Of a DNA stretch of 64,000 nt, positions 25,863-33,368 are shown piece after piece. How positions within the stretch are numbered: the stretch's first letter is position 1; each line of letters opens with the position of its first letter. The position numbers and the translations under genes are program-made. Source of the stretch: Woeseia sp. (GTDB lineage Bacteria > Pseudomonadota > Gammaproteobacteria > Steroidobacterales > Woeseiaceae); the NCBI GenBank assembly GCA_021773015.1, contig JAJFKW010000001.1, positions 2,773,305 through 2,837,304 on the forward strand, given 5' to 3'. The notes under the pieces were generated by a model. The model was not told where the DNA came from. It searched no databases and saw only the letters and a list, made by a program, of their open reading frames with translations.

Positions 25863-26957
25863 TTAATCGGGCCGCACTATTCGAGACAGCGTTTCATTGT
25901 CCGGCAGTTCGCTTGCGTATTTCGTGATTGTCCTATGCTCGACACCATCTCGCATAACTAGGCGAAGCACGCCACTTTCTTGGTCAACGGATATCTCTTG
26001 AACGTCGTGCAGGCGAACATGATGCTTGTGATAGTCGGCCATGGATCCTTGTCCGTTTTCCGTATGTTCAGATATCCAAACATTATGGGATGTCAATATT
26101 AGGTCGCCAGTCGCTTCCATGAGATATTCGTCGGCATCGAACTGCCTGTTTGGCAGGGCATGTAGTAGGCCGTGTCCGATGTATATTCCATCGCTCCAGG
26201 CTTGGCGAAGTTGCTCCGCGCTTTGTGTTGGTTGGCTTATATCGATATTCCACTGCTTTATGAATCTGCCTCGCGTTCGGTGTTGCTTGGAAAGTACCGC
26301 GTCTACTGAGTTTTTCGCGAGAACAACAAACTGCTGATCGCGCACAGTATCGCCAAGACCGGATGGACCCATACTATTTGCAATCCCACCCGCGACGAAA
26401 GTGACTGCCAACAGAAAGAATGTAAAGATTGGTATGGCGATAATCGTGTCTGCAGTTGATCCAGGGCTCGTCAACGCAGTCACGGTTGCAAATAAGATCG
26501 CAACACCAAGTGCCGCTTTAAAACCCCATTCGTAGTCGGGATGCCCTTTCAGCGACCAGGGAAACTCAATGGCGGCTATGGCGAATGCCATCATGACAAT
26601 TCGCCATCGACTGGAAGCGTTCGCTACTATTCCGTCAAATTCAGATATCTTTCCTGCTCTTAAGGCGCCATCAAAAAAAAACAAATCGACACCAAACATG
26701 ACGACAAACAACCCAACAAGCGCGACAACAAAGGTCACAATTGTGTGAATAATTGACCCGCGGAACACGATTGGACTATTTTCGTTAGTATGCAAAACGT
26801 TGCCCTCCAAGTCTTCGGTGCAATTATAGTAGGAATACTCTACTACGATGAGTAAGCGGGCGAAATCGCGAGGCCGAATTGCATTCCCGGAATCCGTCCG
26901 AAAAAAGCTAGCCAATGAAGCGAAGTCCGGCGATAGTTCCTCTAAATCAGATATCAC
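25863..26957 (-). CDS. Membrane protein of unknown function with cytosolic C-terminal domain
   Basis: The frame starts with GTG at 26957; no better start is visible. The 364-residue protein has about four hydrophobic segments between residues 65 and 195, flanked by an N-terminal soluble part of about 60 residues and a C-terminal domain of about 165 residues with many His residues (DYHKHHVRLHDVQ). The end alternates strands (SGVLRLVMRDGVEHRTITKY), suggesting a PH-like or beta-rich domain. I recognise no family. It is divergent from the heme protein gene at 27019. Confidence 0.6.
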   Translation of the reverse strand: MISDLEELSPDFASLASFFRTDSGNAIRPRDFARLLIVVEYSYYNCTEDLEGNVLHTNENSPIVFRGSIIHTIVTFVVALVGLFVVMFGVDLFFFDGALRAGKISEFDGIVANASSRWRIVMMAFAIAAIEFPWSLKGHPDYEWGFKAALGVAILFATVTALTSPGSTADTIIAIPIFTFFLLAVTFVAGGIANSMGPSGLGDTVRDQQFVVLAKNSVDAVLSKQHRTRGRFIKQWNIDISQPTQSAEQLRQAWSDGIYIGHGLLHALPNRQFDADEYLMEATGDLILTSHNVWISEHTENGQGSMADYHKHHVRLHDVQEISVDQESGVLRLVMRDGVEHRTITKYASELPDNETLSRIVRPD

Positions 26958-27018
26958 GTGAATGGATGCCAGAATTGAGACGCGTTGTGAATAGTCGAAC
27001 GATAATGATATTTAGCGG

Positions 27019-27648
27019 ATGCACGCACTAACACTCTTTATCGGTGTTATCTGGCTAATTGCGTTCCTGGATTCTCCAAGCATGGGTGGAGGCTGGGTAT
27101 GGGATGCGAACAACGCGCTCGGGTTAGCTGCGCTCGCCGGCATGTTATATCTGACCATCCCGGGCGGTGCTCGACGCAATGTTCGTGCGCATCAAACACT
27201 CGGGTACGCGGTGCTTGCAATTGTATTGCTGCATGCGCTGTGGTTTCTATTGGATGACGGCGTTGCGCGGGAATTCATTACGCCCAATGCGCCGCTGTAC
27301 ATGTGGACCGGAATTACTGGACTGGTTTTGCTTGCCGTCCTTGTGTTTCTTGCAGAGATGCCTGCCCGACAGCGAGTCCATGATGGTTTTTCGGCGTTCA
27401 GGAAGTGGCACCAGGCGCTTGCTACAGCCGCGATCGCCGGCTCCATTCATCACATCATCGCTAGTGGTTTCTATTTTCAAACCAAATTCCAGGCAGTGCT
27501 TCTCATTGGTTTAGCAATCGCGGTGATATTCGGTCGCGGCATCTGGACGAAAGCGCGGTGGTCACCGCATACGACCCCGGCAAAATTTCTGGTTACCTGT
27601 GTCATTGCATCCGCGGTGTTCACAGGAATCCGTAATCTGGTGCTATGA
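27019..27648 (+). CDS. b-type heme membrane protein (ferric-reductase/cytochrome b561-like)
   Basis: A 209-residue protein with six hydrophobic segments. Paired histidines sit on facing helices: His59 in RAHQTLGY and His73 in LLHALW on one side, and KWHQALATAAIAGSIHHII on the other, the layout of membrane b-heme proteins of the ferric-reductase-like or b561 type. Its end overlaps the next gene by four bases (ATGA), and that gene encodes a tetraheme cytochrome c. Together they look like a quinol-to-periplasm electron-transfer pair. The electron acceptor is unknown. Confidence 0.7.
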   Translation: MHALTLFIGVIWLIAFLDSPSMGGGWVWDANNALGLAALAGMLYLTIPGGARRNVRAHQTLGYAVLAIVLLHALWFLLDDGVAREFITPNAPLYMWTGITGLVLLAVLVFLAEMPARQRVHDGFSAFRKWHQALATAAIAGSIHHIIASGFYFQTKFQAVLLIGLAIAVIFGRGIWTKARWSPHTTPAKFLVTCVIASAVFTGIRNLVL

Positions 27649-28013
27649 AGACAGCAACGGTCGCTGCTTTTTTGATAGTTACGTGGATATTGATCTACGG
27701 TTCGCCATTTGCCGGTGAGCAGCCCAAGGTTGGACACTACTATAATAGTCCAGAATTGATTCTGCCGATGACCTTCGCGCATCTCGACCATACGAGCGTT
27801 GAATGCATCGATTGTCATCACAATTACGTCGATGACACAGGAGGCGACTCCTGTATGCACTGCCATGTAACGAATGTCGAAGTATGGCCGCTTCTCGAAG
27901 AACAATTTCATGACTTATGCCGAGGGTGCCACGAAGACCTCGCCGCCAAAGGTGAGGCAGGCGGCCCGCCGCGACAGTGCATTGCCTGCCACGTTGCAGA
28001 TCAAATTCCGTAA
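27645..28013 (+). CDS. Tetraheme c-type cytochrome (class III/cytochrome c3-like)
   Basis: A 122-residue exported protein (signal peptide ending near FAG-EQ) with four heme-binding motifs: CIDCH, CMHCH, CRGCH and CIACH. Extra histidines (FAHLDHTSVE, CHHNY, EEQFHDL) can serve as distal ligands, as in cytochrome c3-type proteins. Small size and single-domain build fit an electron shuttle in the periplasm. It is translationally coupled to the b-heme membrane protein upstream. An attC-like site begins about 50 bases after the stop. Confidence 0.85.
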   Translation: MKTATVAAFLIVTWILIYGSPFAGEQPKVGHYYNSPELILPMTFAHLDHTSVECIDCHHNYVDDTGGDSCMHCHVTNVEVWPLLEEQFHDLCRGCHEDLAAKGEAGGPPRQCIACHVADQIP

Positions 28014-28060
28014 TAAGATTCAGTTGACGAGCCAAATAACTCGAATGTCCGTTGGGCAAT

Positions 28061-28164
28061 CCTAGCAATTCGCAGGACTGTCTCGGTGCCGCAAGATTGC
28101 ACTGAACCTTGCTTCCGCGACCATCGCGCCATAAGCTGAGATCAAATTAGTTTAGACGTTAGGC
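28061..28164 (+). repeat. attC-like site 1 (start of cassette array)
   Basis: About 104 bases from CCTAGCAATTCGC to the right core box GTTAGGC at 28158-28164, which fits the integron GTTRRRY consensus. Its right half (TAGTTTAGACGTTAGGC) is shared by the other sites in the array. It lies directly before the first cassette gene. Confidence 0.65.
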
Positions 28165-28174
28165 GTTATTATCA

Positions 28175-28561
28175 ATGTCATCCGCAACGCTGCATGAAGA
28201 GGATGGTTCAATAACCGTAGCTTGGGATTTCGACGGAGATTACATAGTGTCTGTAAGTGTGACCTCGTACGGTTTCGCCGGGCATTCCGACGGGCATGTG
28301 GATTCCACGTGTTTTCAACGTTTTTGTCAGTCCCTTGGAGACCTTGAAAAAAGCCGTCAAGGCGACGCAGTTTTGAAATCCGCGTCTCCGGATTTGTTTG
28401 AAGTTCACATCGCATCTGTGGATAAATTGGGCCATATGGCGGTGAAGGGAACACTGCGTTTCGACGGCAGTCGCAACGATACTCATCGTCAGTTGCTGAA
28501 ATTTGAGTTCGAATTTGACCCGTCCAAGCTACAATCGTTTGCACACGCGTTTGATGCGTAG
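28175..28561 (+). CDS. Cassette gene: WapI-like immunity-fold protein
   Basis: A 128-residue soluble protein starting right after an attC-like site, with a 10-base gap and no promoter room. The order of strands (AWDFDGDYIVSVSVTSYGFAG, then a Cys-Phe-rich helix FQRFCQSLGDLEKSRQG, then LFEVHIASVDKLGHMAVKGTLRF and a final LLKFEFEFDPSKLQSF) resembles WapI-type immunity proteins, which bind contact-dependent toxins. The resemblance is from memory and may only reflect fold. No toxin partner is nearby. Confidence 0.5.
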   Translation: MSSATLHEEDGSITVAWDFDGDYIVSVSVTSYGFAGHSDGHVDSTCFQRFCQSLGDLEKSRQGDAVLKSASPDLFEVHIASVDKLGHMAVKGTLRFDGSRNDTHRQLLKFEFEFDPSKLQSFAHAFDA

Positions 28562-28603
28562 CAATCCGCTGCGCTGATCTTAGTGAGGTAGAGCGTTTCG
28601 GTC

Positions 28604-29047
28604 ATGGCAAAAAACAAGCTGAAACGATTCTCTAAAGAGTGGTGGTTCTGCGCTATTCTGATTCTGTCTGTATGTGTGTTTGCGTTCCTGTTCTATCGGT
28701 TGTATTTGGGTGGTGAGAACAAGCTCACAGCTATGCTGTTTCTTCTACTACTTGTGATTGTCTTCGAACCATTTTGGGCGCTTGGTTTTGAGTTGATCGC
28801 TCCAAACAAAGTGATAATCGGTCCTGGAGAAAGGCGCACTAATGAATGTGAAGTGTCGGAAGTTGGCAAAGTCTTGTCCGGATTCGGGGATTTGCGAGCG
28901 GGTCGGGTTCGAGTATTTGGAGAGGATTGGTCGGCAATTCAAAATTCGGGTGATACTAGTCAAGTAGTTGTCGGCGATAAAGTATCAATTGTTGACCGTG
29001 ATGGAATCACGCTAATTGTAAAATCGGCAACAAAAGACGCCAAATAA
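28604..29047 (+). CDS. Cassette gene: membrane protein with NfeD-like C-terminal OB domain
   Basis: A 147-residue protein with two membrane helices (about residues 14-32 and 41-63) followed by a beta-rich domain. Its segment GRVRVFGEDWSA, then VVVGDKVSIVDRDGITLIVK, matches the OB-fold of NfeD proteins, which work with SPFH/flotillin-like membrane scaffolds. The SPFH partner is absent. The 42 bases before it hold only a shortened attC-like remnant (GCAATCCGCTGCGCTGATC). Confidence 0.6.
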   Translation: MAKNKLKRFSKEWWFCAILILSVCVFAFLFYRLYLGGENKLTAMLFLLLLVIVFEPFWALGFELIAPNKVIIGPGERRTNECEVSEVGKVLSGFGDLRAGRVRVFGEDWSAIQNSGDTSQVVVGDKVSIVDRDGITLIVKSATKDAK

Positions 29048-29130
29048 GGCGCTGCACCTGCATGCATGTTTCTTGCTCTCACAAGAGCTCCACCATAAGC
29101 TGACCATCAAATTTAGCCGAGACGTTAAAA
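29045..29130 (+). repeat. attC-like site 2
   Basis: Starts at the stop of the NfeD-like gene with GGCGCTGCACCTGC and ends in TTTAGCCGAGACGTTAAAA. The last box is GTTAAAA, which lacks the final pyrimidine of GTTRRRY. About 86 bases long. Confidence 0.6.
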
Positions 29131-29135
29131 GACGA

Positions 29136-29570
29136 GTGAATTCTGTAGTTGAACTAGAGTATCCCGCTTGGATGCGGGTCGCTGTCCGAGCTGGAGTCCT
29201 GCTCTTTTTTGGAATGGCGCTGTTCTTTCTAGTCTATGCCGTTCGTGCAATCAACGACGGTTCAATCTTTGGATTTCTCGTGATGGCGGTAATGGGGATG
29301 TGGACTCTCTACGTTGTTCGCGCCGGGCTTAAGCTGATACCCTTTCTTGGATCTAAAATCGAAGTTGACAACTTGGGATTTCGAATATTCCGGGGCGGTG
29401 GTGCGGAGTCATTTCATTGGAATCAAAACCTGGAATACATTAATCGGCCATCGCTGCAGATACTGGAAGTATTTGATCGGAGCGGCAATACTATTTTGGT
29501 AATTGACCACATTATTCCCAATTTCAACGTATTCCTGACAGGCCTCAAAAATGCCAACGACATCCGATAA
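29136..29570 (+). CDS. Cassette gene: two-helix membrane protein with PH-like tail
   Basis: I start at GTG 29136, just after the attC-like site; a longer frame from 29073 would translate the recombination site itself. The 144-residue product has two membrane helices (about residues 18-38 and 45-66) and a soluble C-terminal part with strands (KIEVDNLGFRIFRGGG, FHWNQNLEYI, ILEVFDRSGNTILVID) that looks like a bacterial PH-type domain. No family assigned. Function unknown. Confidence 0.55.
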   Translation: MNSVVELEYPAWMRVAVRAGVLLFFGMALFFLVYAVRAINDGSIFGFLVMAVMGMWTLYVVRAGLKLIPFLGSKIEVDNLGFRIFRGGGAESFHWNQNLEYINRPSLQILEVFDRSGNTILVIDHIIPNFNVFLTGLKNANDIR

Positions 29571-29697
29571 ATCGCTGCAACTGCCGCTGGGCAAATCGGC
29601 ACACGTCGCCCGTCAAAGGCCTTGCAATTTGTTGTTCACCGTTGCGTTGGCAATAGCCGAGCCAGACACTTGGCGCAAGTTAGCTAAGGCGTAAGAT
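29568..29697 (+). repeat. attC-like site 3
   Basis: Begins at the stop codon with TAAATCGCTGCAACTGC and ends in GCAAGTTAGCTAAGGCGTAAGAT. The right box reads GTAAGAT instead of GTTRRRY, so recombination activity may be lost. About 130 bases. Confidence 0.55.
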
Positions 29698-29742
29698 AGC
29701 TCTTTCACTCTGAGGCGAAATCGAATAAACGGCGAAACTGAT

Positions 29743-30153
29743 ATGTGGGTCATATTCGGGCGGGAAAAAGAGGAGAAACCTCTCGGCGAAGTCGTAACAG
29801 GGTATTGCTACGATTGTCGGCGTTCGACCAACTGGATAGTCTGGAATGAATCGGAGTGGGTCACTTTTTCGGATATTCGTACACTCCGCTTTGTTAACAA
29901 GAACCGACTGCACTGCGAATCTTGTACGCTGGTGTTCGAACTCTCACGTAGAGAGTTCCGGAAAATCAATCGCCATATGAAATGCCATGATTCTATCGAC
30001 GGAACACGATTGGCCAAAAAATTGATGAGCCGGATTGAGAAAGAGCAGCTAGCCGGAAAGACTCCGGAACAGATCAAGTATATTCGTAAATCTATGGCGG
30101 CTATCAAGGATTATGAGGAGACTATGCGACTACAAGAAGATCGAGATGCCTAA
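29743..30153 (+). CDS. Cassette gene: zinc-ribbon-like protein
   Basis: A 136-residue soluble protein. Two cysteine pairs, CYDC near residue 22 and CESC near 64, are spaced like a split zinc ribbon, preceded by the start MWVIFGREKEEKPLGEV, which recalls a family of zinc-ribbon proteins with an N-terminal FGRKKEE stretch. The C-terminal half is helical and charged. Function is not known for that family. The stop lies inside the left core box of the next attC-like site (GCCTAAC). Confidence 0.55.
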   Translation: MWVIFGREKEEKPLGEVVTGYCYDCRRSTNWIVWNESEWVTFSDIRTLRFVNKNRLHCESCTLVFELSRREFRKINRHMKCHDSIDGTRLAKKLMSRIEKEQLAGKTPEQIKYIRKSMAAIKDYEETMRLQEDRDA

Positions 30154-30251
30154 CAATGCACTGAGTTTGCGGCCTTGCGGTGCTTGTTTCGGCTTTTGCA
30201 TTGGTATCAATAGGGCCGCGCCAGATACAGAAAGCTTTTCACAGGTTGTGA
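30148..30251 (+). repeat. attC-like site 4a of a tandem pair
   Basis: The left box GCCTAAC is canonical (RYYYAAC) and overlaps the stop of the zinc-ribbon gene. The right part GCCAGATACAGAAAGC resembles the site at 54967-55072 and ends near GTTGTGA at 30245. About 104 bases. Confidence 0.5.
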
Positions 30252-30261
30252 GTGTGCCGAT

Positions 30262-30359
30262 GAACAAAGCGTTGTACTTACAAGCTGACCTCCGTCACGA
30301 TTCTTGTCCACAATACAATCGCGCAGTATTCTTGAGGCAAGTTAAATTAGCCGTTGGAC
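30262..30359 (+). repeat. attC-like site 4b of a tandem pair
   Basis: Starts GAACAAAGCGTTGTACTTAC and ends in GCAAGTTAAATTAGCCGTTGGAC; GTTGGAC fits GTTRRRY. The middle CTCCGTCACGATTCTTG matches the sites at 31910 and 53363. Only about 10 bases separate it from site 4a, so no gene lies between the two. Confidence 0.6.
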
Positions 30360-30375
30360 GGCAGTCAAGGATGAC

Positions 30376-30810
30376 ATGACGCTCACAGATCTGCAGATTC
30401 AGATTTCAGCATTATCGAGCGAGGTTCTATCGAGTCCAGTTCGTTTGTTTGAGTCAGTGATTAATTCATACGAGAGTATTCGAATAATCGGGGCGTCCCT
30501 GGATGAAGACGGGGATATGCTTCTTTTCCAGTGGGGTTCGTACGATTGGGGGCAGGGTCGGCAATTCGATCTCGACCTGACCCGTCAGGTGATTCCTTCG
30601 GGACAAGATGATCCACCAATTGTACAACTGCATTGCACGTATAGTTATGGTCCGACTGCATTCGAAGAGATATCTTCTGGCAATCTTTGGTGCCAGAACC
30701 CTGCGGAGATTGACGCGTTCAGAGCATATGTTCTTGAGTCAATTGCGTTGCGCCGCGCCGCAAGTCAAAACCACATGTCCATCGCAATCAACATTGGGGA
30801 CTCGGAATAG
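30376..30810 (+). CDS. Cassette gene: hypothetical soluble protein
   Basis: A 144-residue cytoplasmic protein starting 16 bases after an attC-like site. It has an N-terminal helix (LQIQISALSSEVLSSPVRLFESV), strand-rich middle with acidic turns (IIGASLDEDGDMLLFQWGSYDWG, then QFDLDLTRQVI) and a helical tail. The DGDMLLFQWG stretch resembles small immunity-type proteins common in cassettes, but no family is claimed. Single gene, no own promoter seen. Confidence 0.55.
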   Translation: MTLTDLQIQISALSSEVLSSPVRLFESVINSYESIRIIGASLDEDGDMLLFQWGSYDWGQGRQFDLDLTRQVIPSGQDDPPIVQLHCTYSYGPTAFEEISSGNLWCQNPAEIDAFRAYVLESIALRRAASQNHMSIAINIGDSE

Positions 30811-30952
30811 TATTGCGAAGTGCAAATTCCCCTTGTAGCTTGATGCGCCCTGACGCGCAGCTGGAAAATAGCGGGATGGAATTGACAGGCAAAAAGCGTC
30901 ACGCTCTTTACCCGCTAATCATTCCAAACATCACCTGTCACTTGAGACTGCC

Positions 30953-31417
30953 ATGAAAATTACTCAATTTGTAGCGACCATAATTCTTTGCTGTTTTTCT
31001 TCCATGGCGTTGGCTGGAGCATGGGATGTCGGTCCGTTCGACAATGACGATGCGCTTGACTGGGTGTGGGAGCTATCCGAAAGCGATGATCTTTCTGTTG
31101 TCCGGAAAGCTCTACAAAGGGCAATCGATGCGTCCGGCTATCTTGAGGCGCCAACGGGAAGCGTGGCACTTGCAGCCGCCGAAGTGGTCGCCGCTCTAAA
31201 AGGAAAACCAAGAGCGCAACTGCCCGCAGAAGTTTTCGGCTGGTTCGAGAGCCATGAATTGGCGGCAGATGACAGTCTTGTACGGATTGCACGGCAGGCA
31301 ATTGCACAAATTAAGAATGCCGAGTCATCTGAGCTGGCACAGCTCTGGTCCGACTCTGAAGCGCTTTTGGACCAGTGGCATACGGAATTAGCAGATTTGA
31401 TTCAACGCCTGCAATAG
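30953..31417 (+). CDS. Cassette gene: exported DUF4259 protein
   Basis: A 154-residue protein with a signal peptide (cleavage near ALA-GAW), directly followed by the DUF4259 hallmark GAWDVGPFDNDDALDWVWEL. The rest is helical, with AALAAAEVVAALKG-type repeats. DUF4259 proteins are usually cytoplasmic; an exported version is unusual. The domain has no known activity. The 142 bases before it hold no clear attC, but an imperfect inverted repeat (AGCGGGATGGAATT and CCCGCTAATCATTCC) that might be a degenerate one. Confidence 0.65.
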   Translation: MKITQFVATIILCCFSSMALAGAWDVGPFDNDDALDWVWELSESDDLSVVRKALQRAIDASGYLEAPTGSVALAAAEVVAALKGKPRAQLPAEVFGWFESHELAADDSLVRIARQAIAQIKNAESSELAQLWSDSEALLDQWHTELADLIQRLQ

Positions 31418-31421
31418 TGCC

Positions 31422-31522
31422 AGCTAACAACGCAATGCACTCGCGCGGCGGCTGATGTCACGAAGCTTGCACGGGTAGTTTTCGCGTCATAAGCTAAGAT
31501 CAATTTAGCTTAGACGTAAGGT
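31422..31522 (+). repeat. attC-like site 5
   Basis: Left box AGCTAAC, then AACGCAATGCACTCGCGC; right end ATTTAGCTTAGACGTAAGGT. The terminal box GTAAGGT departs from GTTRRRY at one base. About 101 bases, between the DUF4259 and VOC genes. Confidence 0.65.
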
Positions 31523-31537
31523 AGCAAAGGAGGCGTC

Positions 31538-31915
31538 GTGAGATCCATCGAAGATTTCAGGCCATTCGTCCCGTCGAATGATTATGCGACATCCAAAGCG
31601 TTTTACGAATGTATGGGATTCACAGTATCTTGGGACGCCGGAGAAGTTTGCGAAATAGATACAAATTTCGGCTATAGATTTCTATTGTTGCCGAAAAATC
31701 ACAACAATTATGGCGAGAGCTTGATGCTGCATTTTATGGTGGATTCGGCTCAAGCCTGGTACGACCACTTCGACTCGGTTGGGTTGGCCGATAAGTTTCC
31801 AACAACCAAGGTGGCGCCACCGGCGTTACAACCATGGGGCTTATTGATAACATACGTATGGGACCCGGCGGGTGTTCTCCTCCATTTTGCTGAAGACCCA
31901 AATGATGTCGCGTAA
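31538..31915 (+). CDS. Cassette gene: VOC (glyoxalase/bleomycin resistance-like) protein
   Basis: GTG-start gene behind AAAGGAGG, 125 residues. One VOC module pair is seen: RPFVPSNDYATSKAFYECMGF, ending WDPAGVLLHFAEDP. The substrate-binding and metal positions are not conserved enough to name a reaction; bleomycin-type resistance proteins and isomerases share the fold. VOC genes are frequent integron cargo. The stop codon overlaps the following attC-like site. Confidence 0.75.
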   Translation: MRSIEDFRPFVPSNDYATSKAFYECMGFTVSWDAGEVCEIDTNFGYRFLLLPKNHNNYGESLMLHFMVDSAQAWYDHFDSVGLADKFPTTKVAPPALQPWGLLITYVWDPAGVLLHFAEDPNDVA

Positions 31916-32010
31916 CAATTCGCTACACTTGTACTCTAGCTTCCGTCACGGCTCTTGCTCGCGCAATTATCGCGACGTCATCTGAGGTCAAGTTTGCTTA
32001 GCCGTTTGAC
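31910..32010 (+). repeat. attC-like site 6
   Basis: Left box GCGTAAC then AATTCGCTACACTTG, middle CTTCCGTCACGGCTCTTGC, right end AAGTTTGCTTAGCCGTTTGAC. Right box GTTTGAC keeps GTT and the final C. About 101 bases. Confidence 0.65.
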
Positions 32011-32028
32011 CGCATAACGATCCTTGAC

Positions 32029-32367
32029 ATGGCGCAACCTTATCTAGACCAAATCCGAGAACTCGTAAATGATATTGATCTCAGTGATCCCGCCGTTGTT
32101 TGCAAGCACTTCTTCAGCGGTGCTGCCGTTTACGCGAACGGAAAAATAGTCGCGTCACTCTCGCCTAAAGGTCTTGCGTTCAAACTGACAGAATCAAGGT
32201 GCGCCGAAGTTTTGTCTGAGGGCAGCGCGATACCCTTGCGGTACTTTGAGAAATCGCCGGCCAAGCGAGGTTACGTGCTGTTTCCTGATAAAAATCAACT
32301 CAGGAGAGAAGAGATTGAGGGTTTCTTTAAGGAATGTGTTTCGAACTCGGCACAAGATGAGACCTGA
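32029..32367 (+). CDS. Cassette gene: TfoX N-terminal domain protein
   Basis: A 112-residue protein matching the TfoX/Sxy N-terminal fold: helix, then KHFFSGAAVYANGKIVASLSP, KGLAFKL, an LSEGSAIPLRYFEKSPAKRGYVLFP stretch and a final helix. The domain is found in the competence regulator Sxy but most single-domain forms have no assigned role. No C-terminal TfoX half is present. The gene starts 18 bases after site 6. Confidence 0.7.
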   Translation: MAQPYLDQIRELVNDIDLSDPAVVCKHFFSGAAVYANGKIVASLSPKGLAFKLTESRCAEVLSEGSAIPLRYFEKSPAKRGYVLFPDKNQLRREEIEGFFKECVSNSAQDET

Positions 32368-32463
32368 CAGTGTACGGCACCTGCATCGTGGATTCCTTCA
32401 CGAGGCTTGCAAAGGGTAACCTTTGTGCCAGATATTTTTCGCAAGTTACCTTAGGCGATAGCA
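32361..32463 (+). repeat. attC-like site 7
   Basis: Begins at the TfoX gene stop with CCTGACAGTGTACGGCACCTGC and ends GCAAGTTACCTTAGGCGATAGCA. The right box GATAGCA lacks GTT. About 103 bases. Confidence 0.55.
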
Positions 32464-32466
32464 GGC

Positions 32467-33270
32467 GTGACAAAAGTGTATCGATTATTGTTCATCCTTC
32501 TTGTCCTAACAGCGCGTCAGGCCGCAGCGCTTGATTTGGTCGCCCATCGCGGCTATGGATGCGGCGCGAGTCAGAATTCAATCGCCAGCGTCAAAAACGC
32601 GTGGCGAGCCGGTGCTGATGGTGTTGAGCTGGATGTACGTGTCTCGACTGATGGGGTCGTCTATTTGTTTCACGATAACAAAATTGGAAAGACGAAAATC
32701 TCGAATTTACCGTTTCCGAAAATCATCGCAATAAGCGCGGAGGCCATTCCAACGCTACAAGAGCTTCTCAATAGCGTTCAGTCTGCCGGTTACTACGTAT
32801 TCGATCTCAAAGATGACGATCTGGAAAGGGTAGACGAAGTTTTGCGTATTGTTCGAAACTCTCACCTTGAGCTTGAATCAGTTTTCTTCCAAAGCGGGAG
32901 CCTTGAAGTTTTGACTCACATACGAAGGTACCTGCCAACTGTTAAGCTGACCTACCTAACTCATCTAAAATGGCGAATTCCATACCTAATTCGCCCGAGT
33001 GCAAATTGGTTAGTTCGCGTACTCGAGGGTAGCCAAATAGATCGCGTGAGTATGAAAGGACGATCGTTTATTGACCGGGCATTTGTCGATATTGTCAAAG
33101 CTTCGGGACGCGAAGTACATGTCTGGACAATCAACAATCGTCGTCGGGCTGCTTACTATCAGAAGATTGGCGTGGACGGTCTTGTTACAGACCGTGCAAC
33201 AGATCTTTTCGGTGAGCAAAAGACAAACAAAACTATTGAGTGCTCGATGTCCGTAAGTGGCGCAGCTTAG
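32467..33270 (+). CDS. Cassette gene: exported glycerophosphodiester phosphodiesterase
   Basis: A GTG-start, 267-residue protein with a signal peptide (cleavage near AAA-LD). The GDPD catalytic core is clear: LVAHRGYG (general base/acid His), then DGVELDVRVSTDGVVYLFHD with the metal-binding Glu and Asp and second His, and the C-terminal VHVWTINN. It cleaves glycerophosphodiesters in the periplasm. It is the largest cassette-like gene here and starts 4 bases after attC-like site 7. Confidence 0.8.
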   Translation: MTKVYRLLFILLVLTARQAAALDLVAHRGYGCGASQNSIASVKNAWRAGADGVELDVRVSTDGVVYLFHDNKIGKTKISNLPFPKIIAISAEAIPTLQELLNSVQSAGYYVFDLKDDDLERVDEVLRIVRNSHLELESVFFQSGSLEVLTHIRRYLPTVKLTYLTHLKWRIPYLIRPSANWLVRVLEGSQIDRVSMKGRSFIDRAFVDIVKASGREVHVWTINNRRRAAYYQKIGVDGLVTDRATDLFGEQKTNKTIECSMSVSGAA

Positions 33271-33368
33271 AAATGTACCGTGCTTGCCGCCTGAGCCGTA
33301 TCTGCCCAATGTTTGCAGAGAATTATCCTGGCACCATTTAGTCCTGACCTTTGGTAACACAAGTAACC

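Noticed and set aside
1-27000. Prophage or biosynthetic gene cluster
   Set aside because: No phage structural, lysis or integration genes, and no NRPS, PKS or RiPP core genes are present; the genes are short separate metabolic operons.
30811-30952. attC between the hypothetical gene and the DUF4259 gene
   Set aside because: An imperfect inverted repeat is present but neither the common right arm nor core boxes; not called.
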